DNA from: Ichthyophis bannanicus
Lineage: Eukaryota; Chordata; Amphibia; Gymnophiona; Ichthyophiidae
Direction of reading: 5' to 3'
NCBI GenBank assembly: GCA_033557465.1
Contig: CM066033.1
Location: forward strand, 1,246,587,523 to 1,246,651,522
DNA length: 64,000 nucleotides
The notes beneath the pieces were generated by a model. That model ran no database searches. It was not told the DNA's origin and saw nothing but the letters and a program-made list of their open reading frames with translations. Below, in pieces: positions 19,312 through 28,578 of the stretch. Position 1 is the stretch's first letter. Every line of letters starts with the position of its first letter. The position numbers and the translations under genes were made by a program.

Positions 19312-22261
19312 CTCACACAGCATAGCCTTTCCCCCCCCCGCTGGTTCCTCCCAGCACCGGAGGCCGGCTGGTTCACTTCGCCCACAGGTGGTCCAGCATC
19401 ACCGCAGATGCCTGGGTGCTTCAAGTCGTGCGAGAAGGCTATCTTCTCCACTTCCACCAGGTTCCTCCCTCCTATTTTCCGGGAGAACCTCCGCGACCCC
19501 CTCTGCACAGGGAATTACTCCTTCAGGAGTTAGCAGGTCTTCTGCAGGAACAGGCGGTGGAACCGGTGCCACACCACCTGAGAGGTCAAGGCTTTTATTC
19601 CAGGTATTTTCTGATACCAAAGAGAACAGGGGGCCTCAGACCCATCCTGGACTTGCGCAACCTCAACAAGTTCCTTGTGCGGGAGAAGTTCCAAATGCTT
19701 ACCCTTGGAATCCTTCTGCCCTACCTCCAGCAGGGAGATTGGCTATGCTCCTTGGATCTAAAGGATGCCTACACGCACATCCTCATCCACCCAAGCCACC
19801 GCCAATACCTAAGGTTTGTGGTGGCAGGAAATCATTACCAGTACAGAGTGCTGCCCTTTGGCCTGTCCTCCGCACCGCGAGTCTTCACAAAATGTCTCGC
19901 GGTCGTGGCGGCCCATCTCCGGCTTCACGGCCTCTATGTCTTTCCGTACCTCGACGACTGGCTCATCAGAGCAGCGTCCGCTCGGGAGGTCACCGATGCC
20001 ACGCGCCGCACGGTGACTCTTCTGCAGCACTTGGGCTTTGTTATAAACTTCGCAAAGTCCACTTTGCTCCCCTCACAGGATCTCGAGTTCATCGGCGCAA
20101 GACTGCACACTCCTCAGGCGCGAGCATACCTACCGCTCGACAGGGCTCAACGGCTCATGGACCTAGCCGACCGCTTTCGCAGCCAGCCCCTGGTCTCCGC
20201 CAGGCGCTTCCTGAGACTACTCGGCCATATGGCTTCCACCGTCCATGTGACCCCCAATGCCCGCCTGAATATGCGGTCTGCTCAATGGTGTCTCCGCCAG
20301 CAGTGGCGACAAGCCACAGGCGGCCTAGCAGACCTAGTGCGCGTCTCCGAGCCGCTGATCTCGTCTCTCCGGTGGTGGCTCCGGCAGCCGAACCTGATAT
20401 TCGGAATGCCTTTCCAGTCACCTCAGCCGACCCGGGTGCTGACCACCGATGCATCCCTCCTGGGCTGGGGAGCACATTGCCAAGAGGCACGTACTCAGGG
20501 CCTCTGGACCACGTGGGAGTCTGCTCAGCAGATCAACTTCCTGGCGCTCAGGGCGATCCGCCTAGCTCTCAAGGCCTTCTCCCACCTGACTTCTCACCAG
20601 TCCGTCCTTGTCCAGACGGACAATCAAGTTGCCATGTTCTACGTGAACAAGCAGGGGGGCACGGGCTCCTTCCTCCTCTGCCGGGAGGCACAGAAGCTCT
20701 GCTCTTGGGCCGTCAGTCACGGCATTCTCCTCAAGGCAGTTTATCTCCCGGGCCAAGAAAATTGCCTTGCGGACAAACTCAGCAGGGTCCTCCAGCCGCA
20801 CGAGTGGCGTCTGGATCCCTTGGTAGTTCAGAAGCTCTTCCTCAAGTGGGGCCTCCCCACGGTGGATCTCTTTGCCAGTCCTCACAACCGGCAGCTTCCT
20901 CGCTTCTGCTCTCGTCAGCCACACCCCCTTCGGGTTGCGGCGGACGCTTTTCTGATCTCATGGTCGGGGAGCCTTCTGTACGCTTTCCCTCCCATCCCGC
21001 TAGTCTCTCGGACTCTTTTCAAGGTTCTCCGAGACAAAGCCTTCTTGATCCTGGTGGCCCCTCGCTGGCCCAGGCAGCCGTGGTTTCCGCTCCTACTGCA
21101 ACTGGCGGTGGAGGATCCAATCCCTCTGGGGGTACAACCGGATCTCCTCACTCAGGATCAGGGGTCCCTACTGCACCCCAACCTCAGGTCTCTCAACCTC
21201 ATGGCCTGGCTGCTGAGAGGGTAGTCCTTGCTCCCCTTCTCCTGCCGGCGGAGGTGGAGGAGGTCGTCTTGGCTTCGCGACGGCCTTCTACCCGCAAATG
21301 CTACGCCCTTAAATGGCGTCGCTTTGCAGTCTGGTGTACCCAACAGTCTCAGGATCCCTTCTCCTGCCCGGTGTCGGTGATCTTGCAGTACTTGCTACAC
21401 CTCTCTAATCTGGGACTTAAGTCCAACTCCGTCAAAGTTCACCTCAGTGCTCTTTCGGCACATCATGTGCCGGTGGACGGTAGACCTCTCTCAAGCGACC
21501 CTCTCGTAGCGAGGTTTCTCCGAGGTCTCCTTCTACTTAAACCACCTCTGCGCCCGCCAGCGCCTGACTGGGACCTGAATGTGGTTTTGCAGCGGATCAC
21601 CTGTCCGCATTTTGAACCTATGGCTACCTGTTCTCTCCGTTTTCTGTCTTGGAAAACACTGTTCTTGATAGCCCTCACTTCCGCTAGACGCGTAAGTGAA
21701 TTGCAGGCCCTCGTGTCTGATCCCCCTTACACTAGGTTCTACAAAAATAGGGTAGTCCTACGGACTCACCCAAAATTTCTGCCTAAAGTGGTCTCCCCTT
21801 TTCACATCAATCAGGAGGTGGTACTTCCAACCTTCTTTCCCAGACCACACTCCAGCCGAGCTGAAACGGTCCTCCATACCCTGGACTGTAGAAGGGCTTT
21901 GAACTTCTACCTTGACCGTACGCGGGAGCACCGTAAAGCTGCTCAGCTTTTTGTCTCTTTTGACCCCAATAAATTGGGGCTCCCGGTCTCCAAGCGTACT
22001 CTGTCCATCTGGGTTGCGGACTGTATCTCTTGGGCTTATGGGGCAGCCGGACTCTCCTTAGAAAGCCGAGTCACGGCTCATTGCGTTCGGGCAAAGGCTA
22101 CGTCAGTGGCTTACCTCCGCTCTGTTCCGCTGGCAGACATCTGCCGGGCCGCTACTTGGTCTTCGAGCCAGACTTTTGCGGTCCATTACTGTCTCGAGAG
22201 GGAGTCCCGCAGGGACAGTGCTTTCGGACAGGCAGTCCTCCGTAATCTCTTTGAGGTCTGA
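18890..22261 (+). CDS. DIRS tyrosine recombinase in a very long overlapping frame
   Basis: Recombinase homology covers about 21230-22261: STRKCYALKWRRF begins the core-binding part, TSARRVSELQAL holds the first catalytic arginine, TAHCVRAKATS gives H-x-x-R, and VHYCLERESRRD holds the presumed nucleophile tyrosine. The enzyme would integrate the circular DNA copy. The open frame extends far upstream, across the whole RT-RNase H region and the end of gag, 1,123 codons in all. The upstream part is Ser/Pro-rich and has no domain I recognise. The section before about 19330 is really the leader of the RT protein, brought into this frame by the C-run shift, so the annotated start is probably not the native one. 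Confidence 0.82.
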   Translation: MMALKHRLEWPQPASVPADRLGFSRQTLSPGCRTSWSMSPAEAKTSLASPWRKRLCKLRLRLSPGPGFLGRPPPLPRKRRARGKSPFTRGRRLPTNNTPIIRPLQLPNRASRPRDGVMGPVGSKSPSLHHQPLLSRVGVFDSHSIAFPPPAGSSQHRRPAGSLRPQVVQHHRRCLGASSRARRLSSPLPPGSSLLFSGRTSATPSAQGITPSGVSRSSAGTGGGTGATPPERSRLLFQVFSDTKENRGPQTHPGLAQPQQVPCAGEVPNAYPWNPSALPPAGRLAMLLGSKGCLHAHPHPPKPPPIPKVCGGRKSLPVQSAALWPVLRTASLHKMSRGRGGPSPASRPLCLSVPRRLAHQSSVRSGGHRCHAPHGDSSAALGLCYKLRKVHFAPLTGSRVHRRKTAHSSGASIPTARQGSTAHGPSRPLSQPAPGLRQALPETTRPYGFHRPCDPQCPPEYAVCSMVSPPAVATSHRRPSRPSARLRAADLVSPVVAPAAEPDIRNAFPVTSADPGADHRCIPPGLGSTLPRGTYSGPLDHVGVCSADQLPGAQGDPPSSQGLLPPDFSPVRPCPDGQSSCHVLREQAGGHGLLPPLPGGTEALLLGRQSRHSPQGSLSPGPRKLPCGQTQQGPPAARVASGSLGSSEALPQVGPPHGGSLCQSSQPAASSLLLSSATPPSGCGGRFSDLMVGEPSVRFPSHPASLSDSFQGSPRQSLLDPGGPSLAQAAVVSAPTATGGGGSNPSGGTTGSPHSGSGVPTAPQPQVSQPHGLAAERVVLAPLLLPAEVEEVVLASRRPSTRKCYALKWRRFAVWCTQQSQDPFSCPVSVILQYLLHLSNLGLKSNSVKVHLSALSAHHVPVDGRPLSSDPLVARFLRGLLLLKPPLRPPAPDWDLNVVLQRITCPHFEPMATCSLRFLSWKTLFLIALTSARRVSELQALVSDPPYTRFYKNRVVLRTHPKFLPKVVSPFHINQEVVLPTFFPRPHSSRAETVLHTLDCRRALNFYLDRTREHRKAAQLFVSFDPNKLGLPVSKRTLSIWVADCISWAYGAAGLSLESRVTAHCVRAKATSVAYLRSVPLADICRAATWSSSQTFAVHYCLERESRRDSAFGQAVLRNLFEV
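19416..21224 (+). CDS. DIRS reverse transcriptase, RNase H and methyltransferase-like protein
   Basis: The protein copies element RNA into DNA. RT blocks are seen at DLRNLNKF, SLDLKDAYTH, VLPFGLSSAPRVFTK and the active site FPYLDDWLI near residue 177. RNase H follows with TTDASLLGWGAH near 342, QTDNQVAMFYVNKQGGTGS near 399 and NCLADKLSR near 451. The C-terminal part shows VDLFASPHN near 483 and YAFPPIPL near 524, matching the methyltransferase-like domain known from DIRS elements. The frame is open from 19326 but has no ATG there; 19416 is a GTG. Comparison with copy 2 shows the true N-terminus lies upstream in another frame, interrupted at a C9 run (19331-19339). Apart from that shift the frame is intact. 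Confidence 0.87.
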   Translation: MLQVVREGYLLHFHQVPPSYFPGEPPRPPLHRELLLQELAGLLQEQAVEPVPHHLRGQGFYSRYFLIPKRTGGLRPILDLRNLNKFLVREKFQMLTLGILLPYLQQGDWLCSLDLKDAYTHILIHPSHRQYLRFVVAGNHYQYRVLPFGLSSAPRVFTKCLAVVAAHLRLHGLYVFPYLDDWLIRAASAREVTDATRRTVTLLQHLGFVINFAKSTLLPSQDLEFIGARLHTPQARAYLPLDRAQRLMDLADRFRSQPLVSARRFLRLLGHMASTVHVTPNARLNMRSAQWCLRQQWRQATGGLADLVRVSEPLISSLRWWLRQPNLIFGMPFQSPQPTRVLTTDASLLGWGAHCQEARTQGLWTTWESAQQINFLALRAIRLALKAFSHLTSHQSVLVQTDNQVAMFYVNKQGGTGSFLLCREAQKLCSWAVSHGILLKAVYLPGQENCLADKLSRVLQPHEWRLDPLVVQKLFLKWGLPTVDLFASPHNRQLPRFCSRQPHPLRVAADAFLISWSGSLLYAFPPIPLVSRTLFKVLRDKAFLILVAPRWPRQPWFPLLLQLAVEDPIPLGVQPDLLTQDQGSLLHPNLRSLNLMAWLLRG

Positions 22262-22397
22262 GCAACTCCTACCCTCCATCCCGGATGTGGGCTACCGGTG
22301 GGTGATAATTCAGCGAAGATTCTGTCCTTCTGTGCTGCTGAGCTTGAGGGAGCTCATTTTTGTGCTTAGGGTCTCCGGTAGCCTTGAGCTTGGGAGT

Positions 22398-22496
22398 CCC
22401 ATAAGTGAGGACTGACTTCCTGCTTGGTCCTGGAGAAAGCGTAGTTACTCACCTGTAACAGGTGTTCTCCAGGAGCAGCAGGAATCAGTCCTCACT
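22398..22496 (+). repeat. Internal complementary region of DIRS copy 1
   Basis: The first half (cccataagtgagg... to cctggagaa) is the reverse complement of the left outer end at 16989. The second half (agcgtagtta... to cctcact) is the reverse complement of the right outer end at 22769. In the DIRS replication model this region templates the joined ends of the circle. Confidence 0.9.
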
Positions 22497-22582
22497 ACCC
22501 TCCCTCCTCCCCTTGGAGTTGCAATCGTCTGCTTATGTTCTTTTTGCAAATTTTTATGCTGTCTTTTTTAGCTATGTCATCT

Positions 22583-22769
22583 GACTGGCTAAGATGGCAC
22601 CCTCGGGCGGGAAGACGACCGCGCATGCGCGCTGCAATTCCCAAAGGCTTTCTTTGAAAGCTGGGGAAAATTGCTCCGCGAGGGCTCCGTCGGCGCCGAC
22701 GTCACCCATAAGTGAGGACTGATTCCTGCTGCTCCTGGAGAACACCTGTTACAGGTGAGTAACTACGCT
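22583..22769 (+). repeat. Right inverted terminal repeat of DIRS copy 1
   Basis: Reverse complement of the left repeat, plus an outer extension of about 27 bases (caggtgttaca-type words, from about 22743) that the left repeat lacks. It holds the palindromes at 22620-22631 and 22688-22701. The asymmetric extension is typical of DIRS architecture. Confidence 0.9.
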
Positions 22770-22995
22770 GTAGAGGAGTAGCCTAATGGTTGGAGCACTG
22801 GCCTGGGAACCAGGATACCAGGTTCAATTCCCATTAGCACTTGTGGCCTTGGGCAAATCACTTGAATCTCCATTGCCTCAGAAAAATCCAAATTATCAAT
22901 GTCCCTGTTTAATGTACATTACCAAGTTTGTTACAATGTATACCGCTTTGACTGAAATGATAAAGCGGTATAAAAAACCCTGTTAAATAAAAATA
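22770..22995 (+). mobile_element. tRNA-derived SINE with L2-like tail
   Basis: The head has pol III promoter-like boxes: tagcctaatggttggagc as A box and GGTTCAATTCC at 22821-22831 as B box. A central segment with ccttgggcaaatcactt recalls the core of MIR/CORE-SINEs. The 3' end carries ACCGC (22942-22946) and GCGGT (22965-22969), then a TTAAATAAAAATAAAA-like tail, closely resembling the 3' end of the L2-like LINE at 11040-11106. It begins exactly where the DIRS element ends. Confidence 0.8.
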
Positions 22996-23339
22996 AAATG
23001 TCAAAAAATAGGCACAACAAAACACTAATAAATCTGAGCACATCAATATGTACTCCTTCTTTGTTTATACATATTGCTCCAATTTTCTCACTAAGCTGGC
23101 TTATCTCTAACGTGAGACAGCTATACAAACTCACACCAATATTGATTTGATCATTGTAAAATGTAATGTGGTATTTGGAACATAACTTTTTATACTAATT
23201 TTTATGAACCTCTTTGGATAAGATATTAAAACTATAATTCTTTTAATAAATACCTTTTATTTCTGCTTCCCTGTGTTTCACATGTCCTACCCTCTACCTG
23301 TTCACACTTTTTGCACCCAGTATATAACATCCTATGTCC
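22996..23339. other. Intronic sequence, no gene seen
   Basis: AT-rich sequence between a SINE and a CR1 tail; no repeat or gene recognised. Confidence 0.4.
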
Positions 23340-23639
23340 CCGCATTACAGAATCTCTTTCAATTGAAAGTAAGCTCGGCAATGAGGGGACATTGGATGAG
23401 GGTGAAATGGGATAGACTCGGGAGTAATATGCAGAAATATTTATGTACGGAAAGAGTGGTAGATGCATGGAATAGTCTCCCAGTAGAGTTAGTAGCGAGG
23501 AGGACAGTATCCAAATTCAGGAAAGTATGGGACAAATACAGAAGATCTCTAAAGGAAAAAGAAGGGATTATAGTAGTTGGGCAGGCTAGATAGATAGGCT
23601 ATATAGTCTCTTTCTGCCGTCATGTTTCTATGTTTCTAT
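23340..23639 (+). mobile_element. CR1 LINE 3' tail with TTTCTATG end
   Basis: About 85 codons of the CR1 ORF2 C-terminus can be read (SSAMRGHWMRVKWDRLGSN, VVDAWNSLPVELV, FRKVWDKYRRSLK), then a short UTR ending in TTTCTATG repeats at 23624-23639. The tail differs from the TTCTTATG tail of the CR1 at 420-4519, marking a second CR1 subfamily. Confidence 0.82.
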
Positions 23640-23895
23640 TAACACACTCAACACTATACAACACAGAGATGACCTATAATAATCCTTGCATCCACATGTA
23701 CTACTGGCACAGCACTGATATCACCACTAGATACCTTTTTGCTTTCATATCATCAGTGAAACCCATATAACTTTCAAATACTTACTATCCTAAAAGGGTT
23801 GGATTGGTTTTATTTCTAGAAATCTCTTCCCTTTCCATCTCTGCATAACAGTACTTCACAAACACACTCTTCTTTCAGACTTCATTTAACCAAAT
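23640..23895. other. Intronic sequence, no gene seen
   Basis: Unassigned AT-rich spacer between a CR1 tail and a minus-strand L2-like LINE. Confidence 0.4.
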
Positions 23896-26800
23896 CACTA
23901 CTACTACTACTGAACATTTGTATAGCACTACAAAACGTATGCAGCGCTGCACAGAGACATGTAAAAGACGGTCCCTATTCATCAGAGCTTACAATCTAGT
24001 CAGGATGGACAACTCAGTAGCTGTAGACATGGAATACATCTAGGAGGCATGGTAAGGAAACACAAAGGAGATCAGGTGAGTCAAGATTGAAAAGCAGCAG
24101 CTAGAGGTGAGTTTTCAGCCTGGATTTGAAAAGAATCCGAGAAGGCACCTGACCTACAGACTCAGGTAGTTTGTTCCAGGCATATGGAGTAGTAAGGTGA
24201 AAGGAGCAAAGTCTGGAGTTAGCAATATAGAAGGGCATAAATAGAAGCGATTTGCCAGAAGAGTGGAGTTCCCGAGAAGGGGTGTAGGGAGAGATAAGAG
24301 AGGAAAGGTAGTGAGGAGCTACATAGTGGATGCACCTATAGGTCAGCAGGACAAGTTTGAACTGGATGCAGAAATGGATAGGGGCCAATGAAGTGACTTA
24401 AGAAGAGGGGTAATATGAGCATGACGAGGCTGGCGGAAGATTAGCTCCGCAGCAGAGTGTTGAACAGATTGAAGGGGAGGGAGACAATTCAGAGGAGACC
24501 AGCAAGAAGTAGATTACAATAGTCTAGGTGGGAGATGACCAAGGAGTGAATACGTGTCTTAGTAGTGTGTTCAGAAATTAATGGGTGATGTAGAGAAAGA
24601 AATAGCAGGTTTTAGCTATCAGTCAGATGACTCCAAGGTTGCAAGTAGAAGAGACAGGGAGGAGTAAAGAGATATCCACAGAGACTGAGAAAGGAAGGGG
24701 GAGAGGAGGGTTTAGGGGAAAAAATAAGAAGTTCAGTTTTGGCCATGTTCATTTTCAAGTGGCAGTGAGATATCCAAATAGCAATGTCAGAAAGTCAGGC
24801 AGAGAATCCTGGCTTGGATTGCCGGAGAGATTTCAGGTGTAGAGAGGTAGATCTGGGCGTCATCAGTATAAAGATGGTACTGAAAGCCATGGGAAGAAAT
24901 GAGTGCATCAAGGGACTGGGTATAGAGAGTGAAAAGGAGTGGACCCAAGACAGATCCTTGGGGTACACCATCTGAGAGCGGGATATCAACAGAGGAGGTT
25001 CCACCAGAACAAACACTGAAAGAGTGATGGGAGAGATGAGAAGAGAACCAGGATAGCAGAGCCCTTAAAACCAAACAAGGACAAGGTATCAAGGAGAAGG
25101 TTGTGGTCAACAGTGCCAGTGTCAAAAGCAGCAGAAAGGTCAAGAAAGATGAGGATGGAGTAAAGGCCCTTGGATTTTGCCAGGAACAGGTCACTGGAAA
25201 TTTTGGCAAGAACTGTTTTGGTAGAATTGTAAAGGATGAAAGCCAGATTGTAGAGGATCCAGAAGGGCTTGAGAGGAGAGAGTTAAGGCAATGGCAATGA
25301 ACTGCACATTCAAGTTATTTAGAAATGAAGGGGGAAAAGGGAGATGGGTCAATAGTGAAAAGGACAGATAGGGTCTAGGGAGGATTTCTTGAGGAGAGGC
25401 GTGTCTGAAGCATGCTTGAAGGCTGCAGGGAAAGTTGCAGTGGAGAGCGATAAGTTGAGAATATGAGAGATGGAAGGAACTACAGTGGAGGAGATGGAGC
25501 TAAGGAGACGGGTGGGAATAGAATCAGAGGAGCAGGTAGTGAGTTGGGATTAGGATAGAAGGTGAGTGGTTTCCTCATCAGAGATCATAGAAAAGGGAAG
25601 AAAGGGTAGCAGAGGTGGGGGAGGAGGGTGTGAAGAAGGGGAGGAGGGGAAGTAGCTGATCTTGTAGGGAATTGGAGTATGATCTTGTGGATTTTGTCAT
25701 GGAAATAGTCAGCCAGGGTTTGGGCAGAAAGAGAGGGGGAGGGGTCAGCGGCAGAGGCACCTTGAGGAGAGAGTTCAGAACTGTAAAGAGACAGCGAAGG
25801 TCAGAGGCAAGAGAGTTAGTCAGATGTAAATAATAGTCTTGTTTGGCGCGTGCTATGGTTGATTGGAAAGAGACAAGCATGAATTTGAAGTGTAGAAAGT
25901 CCACAATCTTGCAAGATTTGAGCCAAGCACCCTCAGCTGAGTGAGCGCAGGAACGTGGGTAGTGGAAGACATCCAGGTTTGAGGTGCAGTATGCCTCACA
26001 GGACATGTCATGGGCGGAGCAAGAGCATCCAGAGTAGAGGAGAGTGCAGTGTTATAGGAAAATACTGCTCCATCAACAGACTCAGAAGACATAGTGGAGG
26101 AGAGAGCCAATGGGTCAATAACATGAAGATTCTAAAGAGGTTGGAGGAGTCGGGGAGGTTGAGGCAGTGAGTGAAGAGGGAAGCTTAGCAGGTGATGGTC
26201 CGATAAGGGAAGAAGTGAGGTACAGACGTTTGAGGATAAGCAATTAGAGAAGAATACAAGGTTGAGGCAGTGATTTTGCTGGTGACTAGGGGTAGTAGAG
26301 CAAAGCTGGAGGTTGAATGATGAGGGTAAGGGGGAGGAGCTTTAAAGTATAAGAGTCAGAGGGGTTATCAACTTGAAAGTTAAAATCCCCAAGAAGAAGG
26401 GAGGGGGGGAAGATAAATCCAGAAAGAAGGAAAGCCACGAGTCAGAGAGAAAGATAGAGGTGGACTTGTGAGGGGGTTGATAAATAACAGCTAATTGGAG
26501 AGGTAGTGGAGTAAAAAGCCTTATGGAATGGGCTTCAAAGGAGGGAAAGCAGTGAGACTGGGGCAGAAGGAGGGGTTGAAATTGAAAGGAAGGAGAGAGT
26601 AGAAGCCCAACACCACCACCACAGCCAGTGGGACGAGGCGTGTGGGAGAATTGATAGCCGCCATGACGAGAGCAGCGACTGAAACTGAGTTCTCTGGAAG
26701 GAGTCAGGTCTCAGTCAGAGCATGGAGATTGAGAGCATTTGAGATAAAGAGATCATGAGAAAAGGCAAGTTTATTTGAGATGGACTGTGCGTTCCACAAG

Positions 26801-27250
26801 GCACATGAGAAAGGGAGAGAGAGGGAGAAAGGAGAGAGATATGAATAAGATTTGAGCTGTTGCATGAAGATCTGTTCTGGGAGTGTGATAAAAGTCTATG
26901 GGTGGCCAGGATTGGGGCTGGTATTTCCAGAAGAGAGAAGGAGAAGGAGTAGAAGAGTATGGGGCAGAGAGGAGACAGCACAGCGGTAATGAGAGTGAGG
27001 TGGTTTCAGAGAAAGAGGAGATGTCTGAATGAGAGTGAGAAAGTGGGACGCTCAAGAGCTGATGATAGGGTAGATGACTAGATGTGAGGGAAGTGAGGAT
27101 GGTAAAGGGGAGATAAGGGGGAGGGGCTTGAGTATGAGCAATAGGAAGAGAGTGTTGACGAGCCATAAAGAGAGAGATGGGGAGGAGCATAATCACAAAA
27201 ATGTGTTTGGGACTTCTGTGTATTCTTAGCAAGAATAGATCGTTCTGGAC
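23896..27250 (-). mobile_element. L2-like LINE, minus strand, long but decayed
   Basis: Read on the minus strand the element runs from an endonuclease region to a 3' tail of AGT repeats at 23897-23912. Visible pieces are endonuclease (a GCGGGVGLLLS block near 26610), linker (TIARAKQDYYLHLTNSLAS near 25830), RT ([21 protein letters not shown] near 24950 and active site YTDDAQIYL near 24880) and C-terminus (CSFHLTTPYAWNKLPE near 24170). Frames are broken many times. The 3' UTR word tttgtatagcactacaaaac recurs at 36099, so both are one subfamily. The 5' limit near 27250 is approximate. Confidence 0.82.
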
Positions 27251-28267
27251 TTGTTCATTAAGATTTATATGGCAATCGTTATAAATGACGAAAAGCAAGT
27301 GACCGTTCAGCCTGTAACATAATTAAACACAGAGTTACACATGAAGGAAATACAAGTCCTTCTGTGTTTCTGGAAAGTTTTGCAAAACACCTGGTCTTTA
27401 GCATAACTAATTGCTATGCTTGTGATTGTTTTGGTGATCTCTTTAATTTTGATGTATTTTATCCTTCTGACTACGAGAAGTGGGTTGATTACTATTTTAA
27501 ATGCACTTCTTGAGAGTGTTTTCGGTCTATTCGTTGTTTACACACTTTTGGTTGCACAGTGCCTGATCTAGGTTGTGTTTTTTAGTCAAATGATTAGACA
27601 TTTGGCAGTGAGCCTATTAGGCTATTGCAGGTACAGATGTACTCAGACAGGCGCGTGATGTTATAGTAATGAAACAAGCTGATTTGTGTCTGTTCAGCTC
27701 AGGGTGACGAGTTATCATGTTCCTTTTCAGTTCAGACAGTTGTAGACAAAAGAAGTCACAATAATGTAGCAAGGATAGTAGTGCAAAACTGAAAGTAAAT
27801 CACCGCACTAATCTTAGCACAGTTAAGGATATGTATGCTGATGACCTTCATACAGAATTATTTCAGATGCAGCAAACTGTGCTAAAGATTTTTAGCTTTT
27901 TATCTCTCCTGACAGTTCTGAAGATTTTTTCACCTCTGAAGTGAAGTAACATTTTAAACTTCTCATTAACTTCAATAGTAGTCAGTGGGAAGTTTAAAAA
28001 AAATAGCAGCCTCTACAGGTGGGATCCCCAAGTTGGTACCCATATATCCAAGATCCCTTGATCCAAGGCCATCAGGTCCTTTGGCATCCCTTGCTTGGGT
28101 ATCCCAGGATGTCCATGGCAGACAGGGATGGAAGGATGATGCTTTTCTGACTCTAGATAAATATTAGTAGGCCATCAGAGGAAGTGGAAGATAGTTTGGG
28201 GTTCTTAGGTCTGAAGATACCCTGTCTCAGAGAGCCTGGACTTGCAATGAAGCTACAGTGTAACCCA
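27251..28267. other. Intronic sequence, no gene seen
   Basis: AT-rich sequence with no convincing coding or repeat signal. Short open frames here have no recognisable motif. Confidence 0.4.
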
Positions 28268-28578
28268 TGTAAGACTAATAAGAGAAAATATTTTTTTACT
28301 CAACACGTAATCAAACTCTGGAATTAGTTACTGGAGGATGTAGTAAAAGCTGTTAGTGTAGCTGGGTTTAAAAAAGGGTTGGACAAGTTCTTTTAAGAAA
28401 CCATTATGAAAGGGGACCCAGGAAATCCACTGCTTGTTCCAATACAAGCATTATGGAACCTGTGTCTTCTGGGGAAACTGCTAGATACTCGTGACCTAGA
28501 TTGGCCACTGTTGGAAACAGGATACTGGGCATGATGGATCTTGGTCTGACCCAGTATGGCATATCTTATGTTCTTATG
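28268..28578 (+). mobile_element. CR1 LINE 3' end fragment
   Basis: Matches 4190-4519 of the first CR1: the last part of ORF2 (from the tattttttactcaacacgta region), the shared UTR and the TTCTTATG tail at 28571-28578. A small deletion removes part of the ORF2 end near 28390. Confidence 0.85.

Larger units (their letters stand above)
16989..22769 (+). mobile_element. Complete DIRS retrotransposon, copy 1
   Basis: All DIRS hallmarks are visible. There are inverted terminal repeats (16989-17150 and 22583-22769). An internal complementary region (22398-22496) matches the outer ends of both repeats. Three long frames encode Gag, RT-RNase H-methyltransferase and tyrosine recombinase. The ends were set from the internal complementary region, whose reverse complement reads across the circle junction as actacgct joined to ttctccagg. 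No target duplication is expected for recombinase-mediated insertion and none is seen. The element is GC- and CpG-rich compared with its AT-rich surroundings, a sign of recent arrival. It is 5,781 bp and lies in the sense orientation of MYO6. Confidence 0.92.

Noticed and set aside
19416..21224. Retroviral or LTR-retrotransposon pol
   Set aside because: RT and RNase H are present, but there is no protease or integrase; a tyrosine recombinase, inverted repeats and an internal complementary region identify DIRS.
22800..22835. A functional tRNA gene
   Set aside because: Box-like words are present but no cloverleaf follows; the core and L2-like tail show it is a SINE.
26400..27300. Minus-strand open frames of 88 and 175 codons as host genes
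   Set aside because: They are low-complexity Ser/Leu/Pro translations of GA-rich DNA at the 5' end of a decayed L2-like element, with no conserved motif apart from endonuclease traces.
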